NCBI RefSeq assembly: GCF_018861905.1
Contig: NZ_JAHLDU010000008.1
Span: 62,001 to 126,000, forward strand
Length of the DNA: 64,000 nt
Source: Clostridium sp. DSM 17811
Lineage (GTDB): Bacteria; Bacillota; Clostridia; Clostridiales; Clostridiaceae
Direction of reading: 5' to 3'
The position numbers and the translations under genes are program-made. Below, in pieces: positions 17,886 through 26,957 of this stretch (position 1 is the stretch's first letter; each line of letters opens with the position of its first letter). The notes under the pieces were generated by a model that worked only from the letters and a program-made list of their open reading frames with translations, was not told the DNA's origin and did not search any database.

Positions 17886-18779
17886 ATGATAACCCAAAAT
17901 TTAAATGAAGAAGTACAATTGCAAAACACTCCTAAAGAAGAATCTAAACTTGGGAATGCATGGTATATGCTTAAGAAAAATAAAGCAGCTCTAGTCGGGC
18001 TCGTAATTATAATAATATTAGTACTTGTTGCCATTTTGGGACCATTAATTATGCCTTATAATCCGAATATAGGTGAATTATCTCAAAGCCTTCAAAAACC
18101 ATCATTAGCTCATTGGTTTGGAACAGATGAGCAGGGTCGTGATATTTTAAGCAGGATAATAGATGGTACTAAAATTTCTTTAAGAGTTGGTATTACAGCA
18201 GTTGCAGTAGCTTTATCTATAGGAATTGTTGTAGGATCCATAGCTGGATATTATGGTGGCAAGGTAGATATGCTAATTATGAGATTTATGGATATTATAC
18301 TTGCCTTCCCTTCTTTATTACTAGCAATTGCTTTTATGAGTGTTCTAGGTAAGGGGATAGATAATGCTATAATTGCAATAAGTATTGTTACAATTCCTGA
18401 ATATGCGAGAATTGTTAGGGGTTCAATATTATCAATTAAAGATAGTGAATATGTTCAGGCTGCAAGAGTTATTGGAAATAGTGATTTTGCTATAATATTT
18501 AAACACATATTACCTAATGTAATTTCACCTATAATTGTGCGTGCGACTCTTGGAGTATCTAACGCTATTTTAGATACGGCGGCTCTTGGATTTTTGGGCC
18601 TTGGAGTACAACCGCCACAAGCAGAATGGGGGAGCATGCTCGGAGCAGGGAGAGGATATTTTTATAATGCTTCTCATATAATTCTATTTCCAGGTATTGC
18701 TATAACAATAACTGTACTTGCTTTCAATCTATTTGGTGATGGACTCCGAGATGCCTTGGATCCAAAACTTCATCAATAA
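17886..18779 (+). CDS. oppC: Oligopeptide ABC transporter permease, OppC/DppC type
   Basis: 297 residues. A cytoplasmic N-terminus (about 35 residues) precedes six membrane segments. The OppC N-terminal domain is followed by the EAA loop (AARVIGNSDFAIIFKHILPN), and the C-terminal family block GFLGLGVQPPQAEWGSML is present. Pairs with OppB in the inner membrane. GAGGAGCG lies upstream. The ATPase gene begins 13 bases after its stop. Confidence 0.94.
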   Translation: MITQNLNEEVQLQNTPKEESKLGNAWYMLKKNKAALVGLVIIIILVLVAILGPLIMPYNPNIGELSQSLQKPSLAHWFGTDEQGRDILSRIIDGTKISLRVGITAVAVALSIGIVVGSIAGYYGGKVDMLIMRFMDIILAFPSLLLAIAFMSVLGKGIDNAIIAISIVTIPEYARIVRGSILSIKDSEYVQAARVIGNSDFAIIFKHILPNVISPIIVRATLGVSNAILDTAALGFLGLGVQPPQAEWGSMLGAGRGYFYNASHIILFPGIAITITVLAFNLFGDGLRDALDPKLHQ

Positions 18780-18792
18780 GGGGGATAACATA

Positions 18793-19770
18793 ATGTTACT
18801 AGAAGTTAAAAACTTAAAAACTCAATTTAGAGTTAAAGGTGGACTCGTAAATGCAGTAGATGGTGTAGATTTTGATGTGGACAAAGGTGAAATACTGGCC
18901 ATTGTTGGTGAATCTGGTAGTGGTAAAAGTGTAACTTCATTATCAATATTGAGTCTTATACCAAATCCACCTGGGGAAATTATAGGTGGAGAGATTTTAT
19001 TTAAAGGCGAAGATTTATTAAAGAAAAGTAATAAAGAAATGCGAAATATAAGAGGTAATGAAATAGCGATGATATTTCAAGAACCTATGACTTCTTTAAA
19101 TCCTGTATTTACTGTAGGAAAGCAAATAGCGGAAACTATAACTAGGCATAAAAAATTAAAAAAGAAAGATGCAATGGCTGAGGCAGTTAAGATGCTAGAG
19201 CTTGTAGGGATTCCAACTCCAGAGAAGAGAATAAACGATTATCCTCATCAATTAAGTGGTGGAATGAGGCAAAGAGTAATGATTGCTATAGCCCTTTCTT
19301 GTAACCCAGAATTACTTATTGCAGATGAACCTACAACTGCTCTTGATGTTACTATACAAGCCCAGATTTTAGAATTAATAGTAAAATTAAAAGATAAATT
19401 CGGCACTGCAATTCTTTTAATTACCCATGATCTTGGAGTAGTTGCAGAAACAGCAGATAAGGTTGTAGTAATGTATTGTGGTAAGATCGTTGAAAGAGCA
19501 ACTTCACTTCAGTTATTTGAGAAACCGTTACATCCATATACGCAAGGTCTACTTCTTTCCATACCAAAGGTGGATGAAAAGGTTGACCAGTTATTTATGA
19601 TTCCTGGGATGGTACCTAACCCGCTACATATGCCCAAAGGATGTTCTTTTAGTGATAGGTGTAGTAAATGTATGGATATTTGCAAGGTTAAGCAACCAGA
19701 GCTTGTGGAATATGAAGGTAGAAAAGTTCGTTGTTTTCTATACAGTGATAAACGGGAAGGACAGGTGTAA
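18793..19770 (+). CDS. oppD: Oligopeptide ABC transporter ATPase, OppD/DppD type
   Basis: 325 residues. Walker [10 protein letters not shown]-loop [11 protein letters not shown], signature LSGGMRQR, Walker [13 protein letters not shown] and switch His in LLITHDLGV are all intact. The C-terminal oligopeptide-transporter extension has four Cys ([14 protein letters not shown]) that in relatives bind an iron-sulfur cluster. The start is ATG 18793 after AAGGGGG; the longer frame overlaps oppC. It powers transport together with OppF. Confidence 0.95.
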   Translation: MLLEVKNLKTQFRVKGGLVNAVDGVDFDVDKGEILAIVGESGSGKSVTSLSILSLIPNPPGEIIGGEILFKGEDLLKKSNKEMRNIRGNEIAMIFQEPMTSLNPVFTVGKQIAETITRHKKLKKKDAMAEAVKMLELVGIPTPEKRINDYPHQLSGGMRQRVMIAIALSCNPELLIADEPTTALDVTIQAQILELIVKLKDKFGTAILLITHDLGVVAETADKVVVMYCGKIVERATSLQLFEKPLHPYTQGLLLSIPKVDEKVDQLFMIPGMVPNPLHMPKGCSFSDRCSKCMDICKVKQPELVEYEGRKVRCFLYSDKREGQV

Positions 19771-19772
19771 AT

Positions 19773-20735
19773 ATGGAACCATTATTAGAAGTTAAAGATT
19801 TAAAAAAATATTTCCCTGTAAAATCTGGTGTATTTGGTGGAACAACAGATTTTGTTAAGGCTGTTGACGGTGTGTCATTTAATATTTTTAAGGGTGAAAC
19901 CTTAGGTCTGGTTGGTGAATCCGGTTGCGGAAAATCAACTACTGGTAGAATGCTTGTTAATCTTATGACTCCAACATCGGGTCAAGTTATTTTTGAAGGA
20001 AGCGATATAGCTAAGTTATTAAAAAAAGAGCAAAAGAGTATGAGAAAAAACATACAAATTATATTTCAAGATCCTTACTCTTCTCTAAATCCAAGGATGA
20101 ACATTGGTGATATAATAGCTGAGCCTATGAGGGTAAATAAAACAGAAAGAAAAGAGGATATAGAAAAGAGAGTTTTATCACTTTTGAATTGCGTAGGCCT
20201 GGCTAGTTTTCATAGAAATAGATATCCACACGAATTCAGTGGTGGCCAAAGGCAAAGAGTTGGTATAGCAAGGGCACTTTCTCTAAATCCTAAGCTTATT
20301 GTTTGCGATGAACCAGTATCAGCATTAGATGTTTCTATACAAGCACAGGTACTTAATTTGCTTCATGATCTGCAAAAAGAATTTGATCTAACATATTTAT
20401 TTATTGCACATGGGTTAAATGTAGTTAAACATGTAAGTACAAGAGTTGGTGTAATGTATTTAGGGAAAATGGTTGAAATTGCAGATGGAGATATACTCTA
20501 TAATGAACCTAAACATCCATATTCACAGGCACTATTATCAGCCATTCCAATTCCAGATCCAACTAAGAAAAAAAGTAGAATAATATTAACGGGTGATGTG
20601 CCAAGTCCAATTAATCCACCATCTGGGTGTAGTTTTCATACTAGATGTTTTAAGTGTACGGAAAAATGCACAAAAGAGGAACCTAAGTTTGAAGATATAG
20701 GTGGAGGGCACCGAGTAGCATGTTGGAATCTATAA
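19773..20735 (+). CDS. oppF: Oligopeptide ABC transporter ATPase, OppF/DppF type
   Basis: 320 residues. Walker [21 protein letters not shown], signature FSGGQRQR, Walker [13 protein letters not shown]. The switch region reads [12 protein letters not shown], where the usual Asp after His is Gly; the switch His itself is kept. The C-terminal Cys pattern ([14 protein letters not shown]) matches OppD. It begins 2 bases after the oppD stop and is the last transporter gene of the operon. Confidence 0.95.
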   Translation: MEPLLEVKDLKKYFPVKSGVFGGTTDFVKAVDGVSFNIFKGETLGLVGESGCGKSTTGRMLVNLMTPTSGQVIFEGSDIAKLLKKEQKSMRKNIQIIFQDPYSSLNPRMNIGDIIAEPMRVNKTERKEDIEKRVLSLLNCVGLASFHRNRYPHEFSGGQRQRVGIARALSLNPKLIVCDEPVSALDVSIQAQVLNLLHDLQKEFDLTYLFIAHGLNVVKHVSTRVGVMYLGKMVEIADGDILYNEPKHPYSQALLSAIPIPDPTKKKSRIILTGDVPSPINPPSGCSFHTRCFKCTEKCTKEEPKFEDIGGGHRVACWNL

Positions 20736-20810
20736 ATTATAAAAATAGATTTATATAAAGAAATAGTGGGTAACATAATAAAGATAGAATAGAAAAAGAG
20801 GTGGATTTAA

Positions 20811-21650
20811 GTGGGTGTTTTGCTTAAGAAGATTAACTTGATTATTAATAATAAAGAAATTATTTGTTTGAAAAAAGTGGAGTCTAAACCACGATATAAT
20901 ACAGTTATAATTCTTACTGGGGCAGGCACCTATGCATTAAATTACGCTATATTTGCAAAGCAGTTTAAGGAAACCGAAGTTATTATAATTAATACACCGG
21001 GACATGGGTTTGGAAAGTCATTAACTAAGGGAGAACCTTTAACTGATGGAAATGATTTGATTGATTTTCAAGTGAATGTTATAAAACATTTAATCAAAGA
21101 AAATTACTGCAGCGCGAAAATTACATTGCTTGGTTATTCAATTGGTGGAATGACACTTCTAAATATCGTTAACAGAAAGCTATTAGAAAAGAATATAGAA
21201 CTTTGCATTTTATTTGCTAGCGCTAGATTTACGAGGTATGATAAGGCGGTTATTAAAGGATTATACAATAAAGAAACTAAAATATTTAATGTAAAATCAC
21301 TAATGGAGAAAAATTGTATAAGTAAGACTCCTTGGTATATTAAATATCTAAATCCTAATTTAATATGTACTTTGTCAGCTACTTGCCATGCAGATTTTCT
21401 GGAGTGTGATAGCATGAACGAAATTTCTAAAAATGAATTAATGATAGATAATAACATGTCTGTTATTGCATTTTTAGCGAAAGATGATTACTTTTTTAGT
21501 GAAGAAGAGTTACTAAAAACAATAAAAAGGTTTAAATACAGTACTTTTATATCACTAAAGGAATATGGACATTTATTCATATTAGAAAGGCCTATTAAGG
21601 CGGGAAAGCTTGTATTTAAGGCTATAAAAGAAGCTACTTTAAAAGAGTAG
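20811..21650 (+). CDS. Alpha/beta hydrolase
   Basis: 279 residues with the nucleophile elbow GYSIGG (Ser about 109), an oxyanion-type turn after VIILTGAGTYALN, acid FLAKDDYFF and a late His in EYGHLFI, giving a complete Ser-Asp-His triad. It has no signal peptide, so it acts in the cytoplasm, and its substrate is unknown. The start is GTG, with GAGGTGG 6 bases upstream. It follows the oligopeptide operon by 75 bases without an intervening terminator, so read-through is likely; a role on imported peptides or esters is only a guess. Confidence 0.82.
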   Translation: MGVLLKKINLIINNKEIICLKKVESKPRYNTVIILTGAGTYALNYAIFAKQFKETEVIIINTPGHGFGKSLTKGEPLTDGNDLIDFQVNVIKHLIKENYCSAKITLLGYSIGGMTLLNIVNRKLLEKNIELCILFASARFTRYDKAVIKGLYNKETKIFNVKSLMEKNCISKTPWYIKYLNPNLICTLSATCHADFLECDSMNEISKNELMIDNNMSVIAFLAKDDYFFSEEELLKTIKRFKYSTFISLKEYGHLFILERPIKAGKLVFKAIKEATLKE

Positions 21651-21663
21651 TTATTTTATAGCC
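21620..21663 (+). terminator. Weak terminator overlapping the hydrolase 3' end
   Basis: GGCTATAAAA pairs with TTTTATAGCC, extended by AGCTACT/AGTAGT; a T-rich tail follows (TTAATTTGTTT). The stem includes the last codons of the gene. Confidence 0.5.
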
Positions 21664-21817
21664 TTAATTTGTTTAGTGTAGTTTTAGGATTGTGCTTACT
21701 TGGATTAAACTAAAAGAGTATACTATAATTATAATTATAATTATAAAAAAATAAGTAGTTATTTAGAGATGCATATCCGTAAATTATTTGTTTTAAGATT
21801 AAATGGAGGGAATACAT

Positions 21818-22471
21818 ATGGAAGAGAAAAAATTAAAAACAAAGGTTATAAGACCTAAATTTGATACAGATTTAGATATTATAGATTTATCTAAGGAAAA
21901 TATTGAGGATGAGAGTATATTTTCTTTTGGAACAGTTAGTGATTGCTCTTTAGAAAATCATGAAGCTGATAGAGTAAATTTTAAACAAGTAATATTTACA
22001 AAAGTTATCTTTAATAAAATAACTTTTAGACGTATAGAGATGACAGATGTAAGATTTGAAAATTGTGATTTATCAAATGTTGATTTTAACGAGGCGTCAT
22101 TACATAGGGTTGAATTTGTGAATTGTAAAATTATTGGCATTAATTTAAGTGAGACAACTTTTAGAGATGTAATTTTTGATAATTGTAATGGTGAATTTGC
22201 TTTCTTTAATTATTCTGATTGTAAGCAAGTTGCGTTTCTTGAGTGTCAATTACGTTCTTCAGATTTTCAAAATTCAAAGCTTTTAAAAGTTGAATTTAGG
22301 GAGTCCAATATGCTTGGGGCTCAAATGAACTACACAAGTCTTAAAGGAATAGACTTTACTAGTTGTAACATTGAAGGTATGGGAGTAAATATTGCTGATG
22401 TTAAAGGTGCAAGGGTTACAACAACGCAAGCGATCTCATTATCAAGCATACTTGGTCTTATTATTAAATAA
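21818..22471 (+). CDS. Pentapeptide repeat protein
   Basis: 217 residues. From about residue 45 to 195 every fifth residue is Phe/Leu/Met/Ile with a small or polar residue two before it (VRFENCDLSNVDFNEASL and similar), the mark of a right-handed quadrilateral beta-helix. Some relatives mimic DNA and protect gyrase (Qnr, MfpA); many have no known role. The ATG at 21818 follows GGAGGG. It is monocistronic, facing the spoIIP gene convergently. No function is claimed. Confidence 0.85.
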   Translation: MEEKKLKTKVIRPKFDTDLDIIDLSKENIEDESIFSFGTVSDCSLENHEADRVNFKQVIFTKVIFNKITFRRIEMTDVRFENCDLSNVDFNEASLHRVEFVNCKIIGINLSETTFRDVIFDNCNGEFAFFNYSDCKQVAFLECQLRSSDFQNSKLLKVEFRESNMLGAQMNYTSLKGIDFTSCNIEGMGVNIADVKGARVTTTQAISLSSILGLIIK

Positions 22472-22498
22472 TTTATATGGTTTCTAAGAAAAAATGAT

Positions 22499-22524
22499 GA
22501 ATGTAACTTTATAAAGTTACATTC
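22499..22524. terminator. Palindromic terminator between convergent genes
   Basis: Perfect palindrome with arms GAATGTAACTTTA/TAAAGTTACATTC. On the minus strand a T run follows a few bases later, fitting the end of spoIIP. Confidence 0.65.
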
Positions 22525-22543
22525 AAAATGGTTGGTAATAGGA

Positions 22544-23626
22544 TTATTTTTTACCATTTAATTGCTCTGCAAATATCCTTGATAAATACATACCAGTGTT
22601 TTTTACCTGTGATATAGTATTATTATTATTTCCTACCTCAACAAGCAATGCATTATTACTCCTACCTTGATTATAGAAATTTATTCCCCAATCGGCATAA
22701 TAGATTTCTCTTGGATCTAAAAGATTCGGAAATAATTTATTTGATATTCCAACCATTGAGTCTACTAGTTTTTTCTGCTTAGCATATCTAGGGTTTTGAC
22801 GTGTAACAACAAATAGAAATTCAGCAACATCTTCTCCATTTATTTTAGTTTTTAGTACGTTATTACTAGAAGTTGGAATGCCATCTCTATGTAAATCTAT
22901 AATTAAATCAAAATCTCCATATTTTTTTAAATACTTATCCAAATTAACTCCAGAATTTTTATATGCTGAATTATAATCAGGTACATTATTTACAGTTTTA
23001 TCATGTATAACAGAAATTCCATATTTATTTTCTAGTTGCTCTGTTATTACATCGCCTACAGCACATACATTTAGTGTTTCATCCGCATTAAAAGCAGTTT
23101 TAGTAGTATCTTTTTCAGAAGTACGATAAGCTTCTGTTGTATGAGAATGATATATTAGTACTCGTGGCTTTGATTTATTTAGGGTTTGTTTCAAATCGTT
23201 ATTAATGAGGTTTGCTACAACATCTGGGTCTTTAGATTTACTTACCTGGTTTTCAACTAATTTGAAGGGAACAATTGAGTTTATATCATCCCCTTCATTG
23301 TTTACATTAGTACTAACTTCATTTTTGTCCAAATAAGCAATTTCTTTTGTTATTATTGATATAGGATTGGAAATATCTATTCCTAAAAATGATAGGATTG
23401 AATATTTAATTTCACTGTTGGTATCCTGTTCTCCATTGCTAGGAGAATTAAATAAAGCTACTGTGTTAGTAATTGCCTTAATAAAAAAGTAATTTTGAGA
23501 TTTACCTTCATTAGTTGCATTAGCACTCTTAGGCAAAAGTAAACCTAATAAAAAAATAAAAAGGAATGTTAAAACACTTAAAAGTATTTTGCTCTTACTA
23601 TTTTTTTTAATAGCATTACGATTCAT
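22544..23626 (-). CDS. spoIIP: Stage II sporulation protein P (N-acetylmuramoyl-L-alanine amidase)
   Basis: Peptidoglycan amidase that, with SpoIID and SpoIIM, thins septal wall during forespore engulfment. 360 residues. A membrane anchor lies at about 14-34, followed by a linker. The catalytic domain (about 150-355) shows YHSHTTEAY, IIDLHRDG and LLVEVGN, which carry the metal-binding and catalytic residues of the family. GGGGGG precedes the ATG at 23626; the longer frame begins in that site. It lies 111 bases downstream of a BlaR1-SpoIIP fusion gene on the same strand, so the two may be co-transcribed. Confidence 0.93.
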   Translation of the reverse strand: MNRNAIKKNSKSKILLSVLTFLFIFLLGLLLPKSANATNEGKSQNYFFIKAITNTVALFNSPSNGEQDTNSEIKYSILSFLGIDISNPISIITKEIAYLDKNEVSTNVNNEGDDINSIVPFKLVENQVSKSKDPDVVANLINNDLKQTLNKSKPRVLIYHSHTTEAYRTSEKDTTKTAFNADETLNVCAVGDVITEQLENKYGISVIHDKTVNNVPDYNSAYKNSGVNLDKYLKKYGDFDLIIDLHRDGIPTSSNNVLKTKINGEDVAEFLFVVTRQNPRYAKQKKLVDSMVGISNKLFPNLLDPREIYYADWGINFYNQGRSNNALLVEVGNNNNTISQVKNTGMYLSRIFAEQLNGKK

Positions 23627-23737
23627 ATTTATCCCCCCCACATTTGCATTTAATAATCTGTTTATTAGGTTTTATTCTTTTGCTACAATATAGTATTTAT
23701 TAATGTATTTATATTCTAATATATCCAAACGGATATA

Positions 23738-25492
23738 CTAGTTGGGTAAAACCTTTTGAGTATTCTTTAATGCGAAAACAAGTGCTTTTACACAAGCATT
23801 AATATCACCGTCACTGGACGTAGTATTTCCAAGCTCAATAAGTGCTGAACTGTTAGATAAATCTTCATTGAAATATGATATTCCATCTTCATAAAAGTAT
23901 ATTCCTGTTTTAACGTCATTTGAATCTTTAATATTTTCTAATAAGCCATCAACGAATTTTTTATTTGCTTCATAACGAGGATTATTTTTAGTGAGTACAA
24001 ATTGGAGTTGATTTGTGGTGTTTACTGCTGAATCTCGATGAATATCTAATAAGATAGCATTTGAATAATTACTTACATTTTTTGTTATTATACTACGTGC
24101 AACTTGATATGAGTTATTATAATTCACAGGCTGATCAATTTTTATAAAATGACTATTAAAGCCTTCTTTAAGAAGTTTAGCATTTATTAAAGCACCTACA
24201 TCAGTTATTTTCATTCCAGAGGGGTAGGTTTCATTAGGGTGACTATTGTATATTATTATATCAGCTAAAAATGGTACTATAGAATTCGTGTTATCACTTG
24301 ATGACTTTTTTTTAGCAGAGGATACCGCTGAACTTAATGTTGTATCAACTATTTTTTTAGAAGCAGTTATTGGTACGTTTGCTTGTAATGTTGTTGCTTT
24401 AGCAACATTTTTATCTGAAATTACGTTTGAAGTATTTAATGCGATTCCTAGGCTGCCGATAATAACAAAAGCGATAGCACCCAATAATATACCTTTAATA
24501 TTTATTTTTTTATATTTTGAAATCATAATAATCCTCCTCTTCATTTCCAAACTATTTAAAATCATTGAAGTAGTTCCAATAAGTCTATTATTTTTGCCAC
24601 CTAGCTCCAATACCTTTATTATTGTATTTCCGTATTGTATATTTTCACCAATGCCTAAATAAGAAATAACTTTACCATCACAGGATATTTCACAATCTTG
24701 TCTCATTTTATGAAAAGCATATAGTAAGATGGGATTAAACCAGTAGATTACGGACAATAAAGTAATAGCCCAATTTATCAATATATCCTTATTTTTGAAA
24801 TGGGTTAATTCATGCATTATAATATATTTGAATTCTTTATCACAAACATTGTCGGCTATTCTAGCTGGAATTATTATTTTGGGATTAATCAATCCACATA
24901 AAGAAGGACTACTTACTTTCTCAGAGTATAACAATTTTATATCAGTGCTTATATTCATAGCTTTAGTGCATTTATTTAGAATTATTTCTTGCGAATTATT
25001 TATGTTTTTTATAGAAGTTCTAATAATGTTATTTAGCTTTTTATATCCCATAATTAATATACAAAGTGATAATAAAGAACCAAACATCCATATAAAACAA
25101 AATAAAATTTCAATATTAACTTTGTATTTTAAAGGTGGATTTATAGTTTTACTTGTTAGATTTTCATTTGAAGAAGGATTGGTACTTGTTAGTTTTGAAT
25201 GACTTAAAGTAACATTTGTAATTTCTCTTGAAGAATTTGTTTGTATTAGTTGTGTGCTTTTATGTGTAGTACTCTGTACATGAAATTTGGTATATAAATT
25301 AGAAACATTTAAAGAGTTTTGTGGGCCAAAAGGGATTATTAATTTTATAATTAGTATTAACCATATATAATAATGAAAAGTAAAATTCAATTTATTCTTA
25401 AGTATTCCTTTAATAATTAATATCATTAGTACAATTAAGCTACCAATTAGAGAGGAAAGTATAATGACTTCAAAAACATTTAAAAAAATCAT
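23738..25492 (-). CDS. BlaR1-like M56 metalloprotease fused to a SpoIIP-type amidase domain
   Basis: 584 residues with an unusual domain order. The N-terminal half is a BlaR1/MecR1-type membrane protease: membrane segments at about 5-30, 40-57 and 128-150, zinc motif HELTHFKNKD at about 225, and DCEISCDGK as third-ligand region. A further membrane segment lies at about 340-360. In place of the usual penicillin-binding sensor, residues from about 405 to the end are a SpoIIP amidase domain with YNSHPNETY, LLDIHRDS and LIELGN intact. The ATG at 25492 follows GAAAGG; a TTG at 25501 is an alternative that overlaps blaI by 4 bases. It forms an operon with the upstream BlaI repressor. Confidence 0.88.
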   Translation of the reverse strand: MIFLNVFEVIILSSLIGSLIVLMILIIKGILKNKLNFTFHYYIWLILIIKLIIPFGPQNSLNVSNLYTKFHVQSTTHKSTQLIQTNSSREITNVTLSHSKLTSTNPSSNENLTSKTINPPLKYKVNIEILFCFIWMFGSLLSLCILIMGYKKLNNIIRTSIKNINNSQEIILNKCTKAMNISTDIKLLYSEKVSSPSLCGLINPKIIIPARIADNVCDKEFKYIIMHELTHFKNKDILINWAITLLSVIYWFNPILLYAFHKMRQDCEISCDGKVISYLGIGENIQYGNTIIKVLELGGKNNRLIGTTSMILNSLEMKRRIIMISKYKKINIKGILLGAIAFVIIGSLGIALNTSNVISDKNVAKATTLQANVPITASKKIVDTTLSSAVSSAKKKSSSDNTNSIVPFLADIIIYNSHPNETYPSGMKITDVGALINAKLLKEGFNSHFIKIDQPVNYNNSYQVARSIITKNVSNYSNAILLDIHRDSAVNTTNQLQFVLTKNNPRYEANKKFVDGLLENIKDSNDVKTGIYFYEDGISYFNEDLSNSSALIELGNTTSSDGDINACVKALVFALKNTQKVLPN

Positions 25493-25497
25493 ATATA

Positions 25498-25881
25498 TCA
25501 ACCTTTCGTTTTACTTGATTCATTTAGTATGTCTTTTAATTCTTTTATATCTAATTCAGATAACTCTTCTGATTGGGCGAAGGTCAAAAGCATGGATTTA
25601 ATAGAACCATTAAATACTTTATTAACAAATGAAAAACTTTCCAGCTTTATACACTCATCTTCTGAGACCAAAGGATAATATAAATATTCATAACCTAATT
25701 TATTAAATCCAATTATATTTTTATTTAATAATCTATTAATCAAACTTTTAACTGTAGCTGGTTTCCACTCAGATTTATCCTTTAATTCTTTTATAATATT
25801 GATTGATGAAATTTCAGAATTATTCCATATTATTTTCATTATCTCCCATTCAGCATTTGATATTTTGGACATTTTATACAT
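25498..25881 (-). CDS. blaI: BlaI/MecI-family transcriptional repressor
   Basis: 127 residues with the winged-helix domain (MSKISNAEWEIMKIIWNNSE at the N-terminus, then WKPATVKSLINRLLNK as the recognition region) and a helical C-terminal dimerisation part. In known systems the repressor is cut or inactivated when the membrane protease partner is triggered. The protease gene starts 5 bases after its stop. Two TACA-NN-TGTA dyads lie just upstream and are probably its own operators. GGGGTGA precedes the ATG. Confidence 0.93.
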   Translation of the reverse strand: MYKMSKISNAEWEIMKIIWNNSEISSINIIKELKDKSEWKPATVKSLINRLLNKNIIGFNKLGYEYLYYPLVSEDECIKLESFSFVNKVFNGSIKSMLLTFAQSEELSELDIKELKDILNESSKTKG

Positions 25882-25900
25882 TGATATATCACCCCATTTA

Positions 25901-25940
25901 AATTACAACTGTAATTATAAGATTTAGTTTACAATTGTAA
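25901..25940. promoter_or_regulatory. Tandem BlaI-type operators
   Basis: Two dyads, AATTACAACTGTAATT (25901-25916) and TTACAATTGTAA (25929-25940), share TACA-NN-TGTA, the core of BlaI/MecI operators. They lie 20 and 48 bases before the blaI start, spaced 26 bases centre to centre. They could also affect the divergent DUF2975 gene at 26144. Confidence 0.8.
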
Positions 25941-26143
25941 TTTGTGTTATTTTATAATATATTCTTTGAAATATTAATTATTACTTTTATTTAAATAAAG
26001 CTGAATGGTAAATTAATGCTTTATGGAGTGAATTTATGTTTTGCAGTATGGATTCATTGATAAACAGTGAATCTATATTGTAAAAAGAAAATTAATGTGA
26101 TAATATTATTTTAAAGTTTATATAAGTTATGGAGGAAATTTTT

Positions 26144-26638
26144 ATGAAGTATTATGGGAAAACTTCTTTATCATCTTTATTAAAATTAATGTTAGATCTT
26201 TTAATCATCACAGGTTTTATTGTATATTTATTTATACTGAGAAAGGCCTTGATAATTGAGCAAACAAATTTATTTAATCCTAAAAATATTGTTACATGTA
26301 CTCTATTTGTTCTAGGTGGTTTTGCATTGCTTTGTATAATGTATTATCTTAGATGTATTATAAATTCATTGGTTAAAATGACGCCTTTCGTATGGAAAAA
26401 TGTTAAAAGTTTAAGAAATGTTGCTATATCGTGTTTTACAGTTTCAGGTTGTTATGTGGTCAATTTTTTTATTAACAATCAATTTTTAAATTTTAAGTTA
26501 ATAGAAATAGATGCTAGTGGAATACACACAGATATTGAGTTTATAATTTTTTTCTTTGCAGGTTGTTTTACATTAATTCTTTCTAAGGTTTTTAAGCAGG
26601 CGATTGAAGTTAAAGAAGAAAATGACTTAACTATATAG
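26144..26638 (+). CDS. DUF2975 family membrane protein
   Basis: 164 residues with four membrane segments (about 15-37, 55-75, 97-115 and 130-150), the layout of DUF2975 proteins. The family is often encoded directly before a YozG-type regulator, as here. The ATG at 26144 follows GGAGG; the longer frame starts in that site. It is divergent from blaI. Its biochemical role is unknown. Confidence 0.75.
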   Translation: MKYYGKTSLSSLLKLMLDLLIITGFIVYLFILRKALIIEQTNLFNPKNIVTCTLFVLGGFALLCIMYYLRCIINSLVKMTPFVWKNVKSLRNVAISCFTVSGCYVVNFFINNQFLNFKLIEIDASGIHTDIEFIIFFFAGCFTLILSKVFKQAIEVKEENDLTI

Positions 26639-26673
26639 ATAATTACATATATCAATAAATTGAGGTGAAATAC

Positions 26674-26898
26674 ATGGCAATAATAGTGAATCTAGATGTA
26701 ATGATGGCAAAAAGGAAGATTAATTTATCGGATCTTGCAATTAGAGTAGGAATTACAAATTCAAATTTATCTATATTAAAAACCAATAAGGCAAAGGCAA
26801 TAAGATTCTCAACCCTTGAGGCTATATGTAGTGAGCTTAAATGTCAGCCAGGGGATATTTTAGAATTCAAAGGCGATGAGCTCATCCTAAATAAATAA
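26674..26898 (+). CDS. YozG-type HTH transcriptional regulator
   Basis: 74 residues, almost all one Cro/XRE helix-turn-helix domain: LDVMMAKRKINLSDLAIRVG, then ITNSNLSILKTNKAKAIRF as recognition helix, and LKCQPGDILEF as the conserved end. It is small and cytoplasmic. The ATG at 26674 follows GAGGTGA at 6 bases. It lies 35 bases after the DUF2975 gene and probably regulates that operon, as in other Firmicutes. Confidence 0.9.
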   Translation: MAIIVNLDVMMAKRKINLSDLAIRVGITNSNLSILKTNKAKAIRFSTLEAICSELKCQPGDILEFKGDELILNK

Positions 26899-26957
26899 AG
26901 TACCCAGTAGAGTTTTACACTTCTTTTAAAAGTGTCTATTCTATAGGTACTAAGATA

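Noticed and set aside
24246-25202. Two hydrophobic frames antisense to the BlaR1-SpoIIP fusion
   Set aside because: The sense gene shows full family motifs; the antisense frames only mirror its membrane segments and lack start signals.
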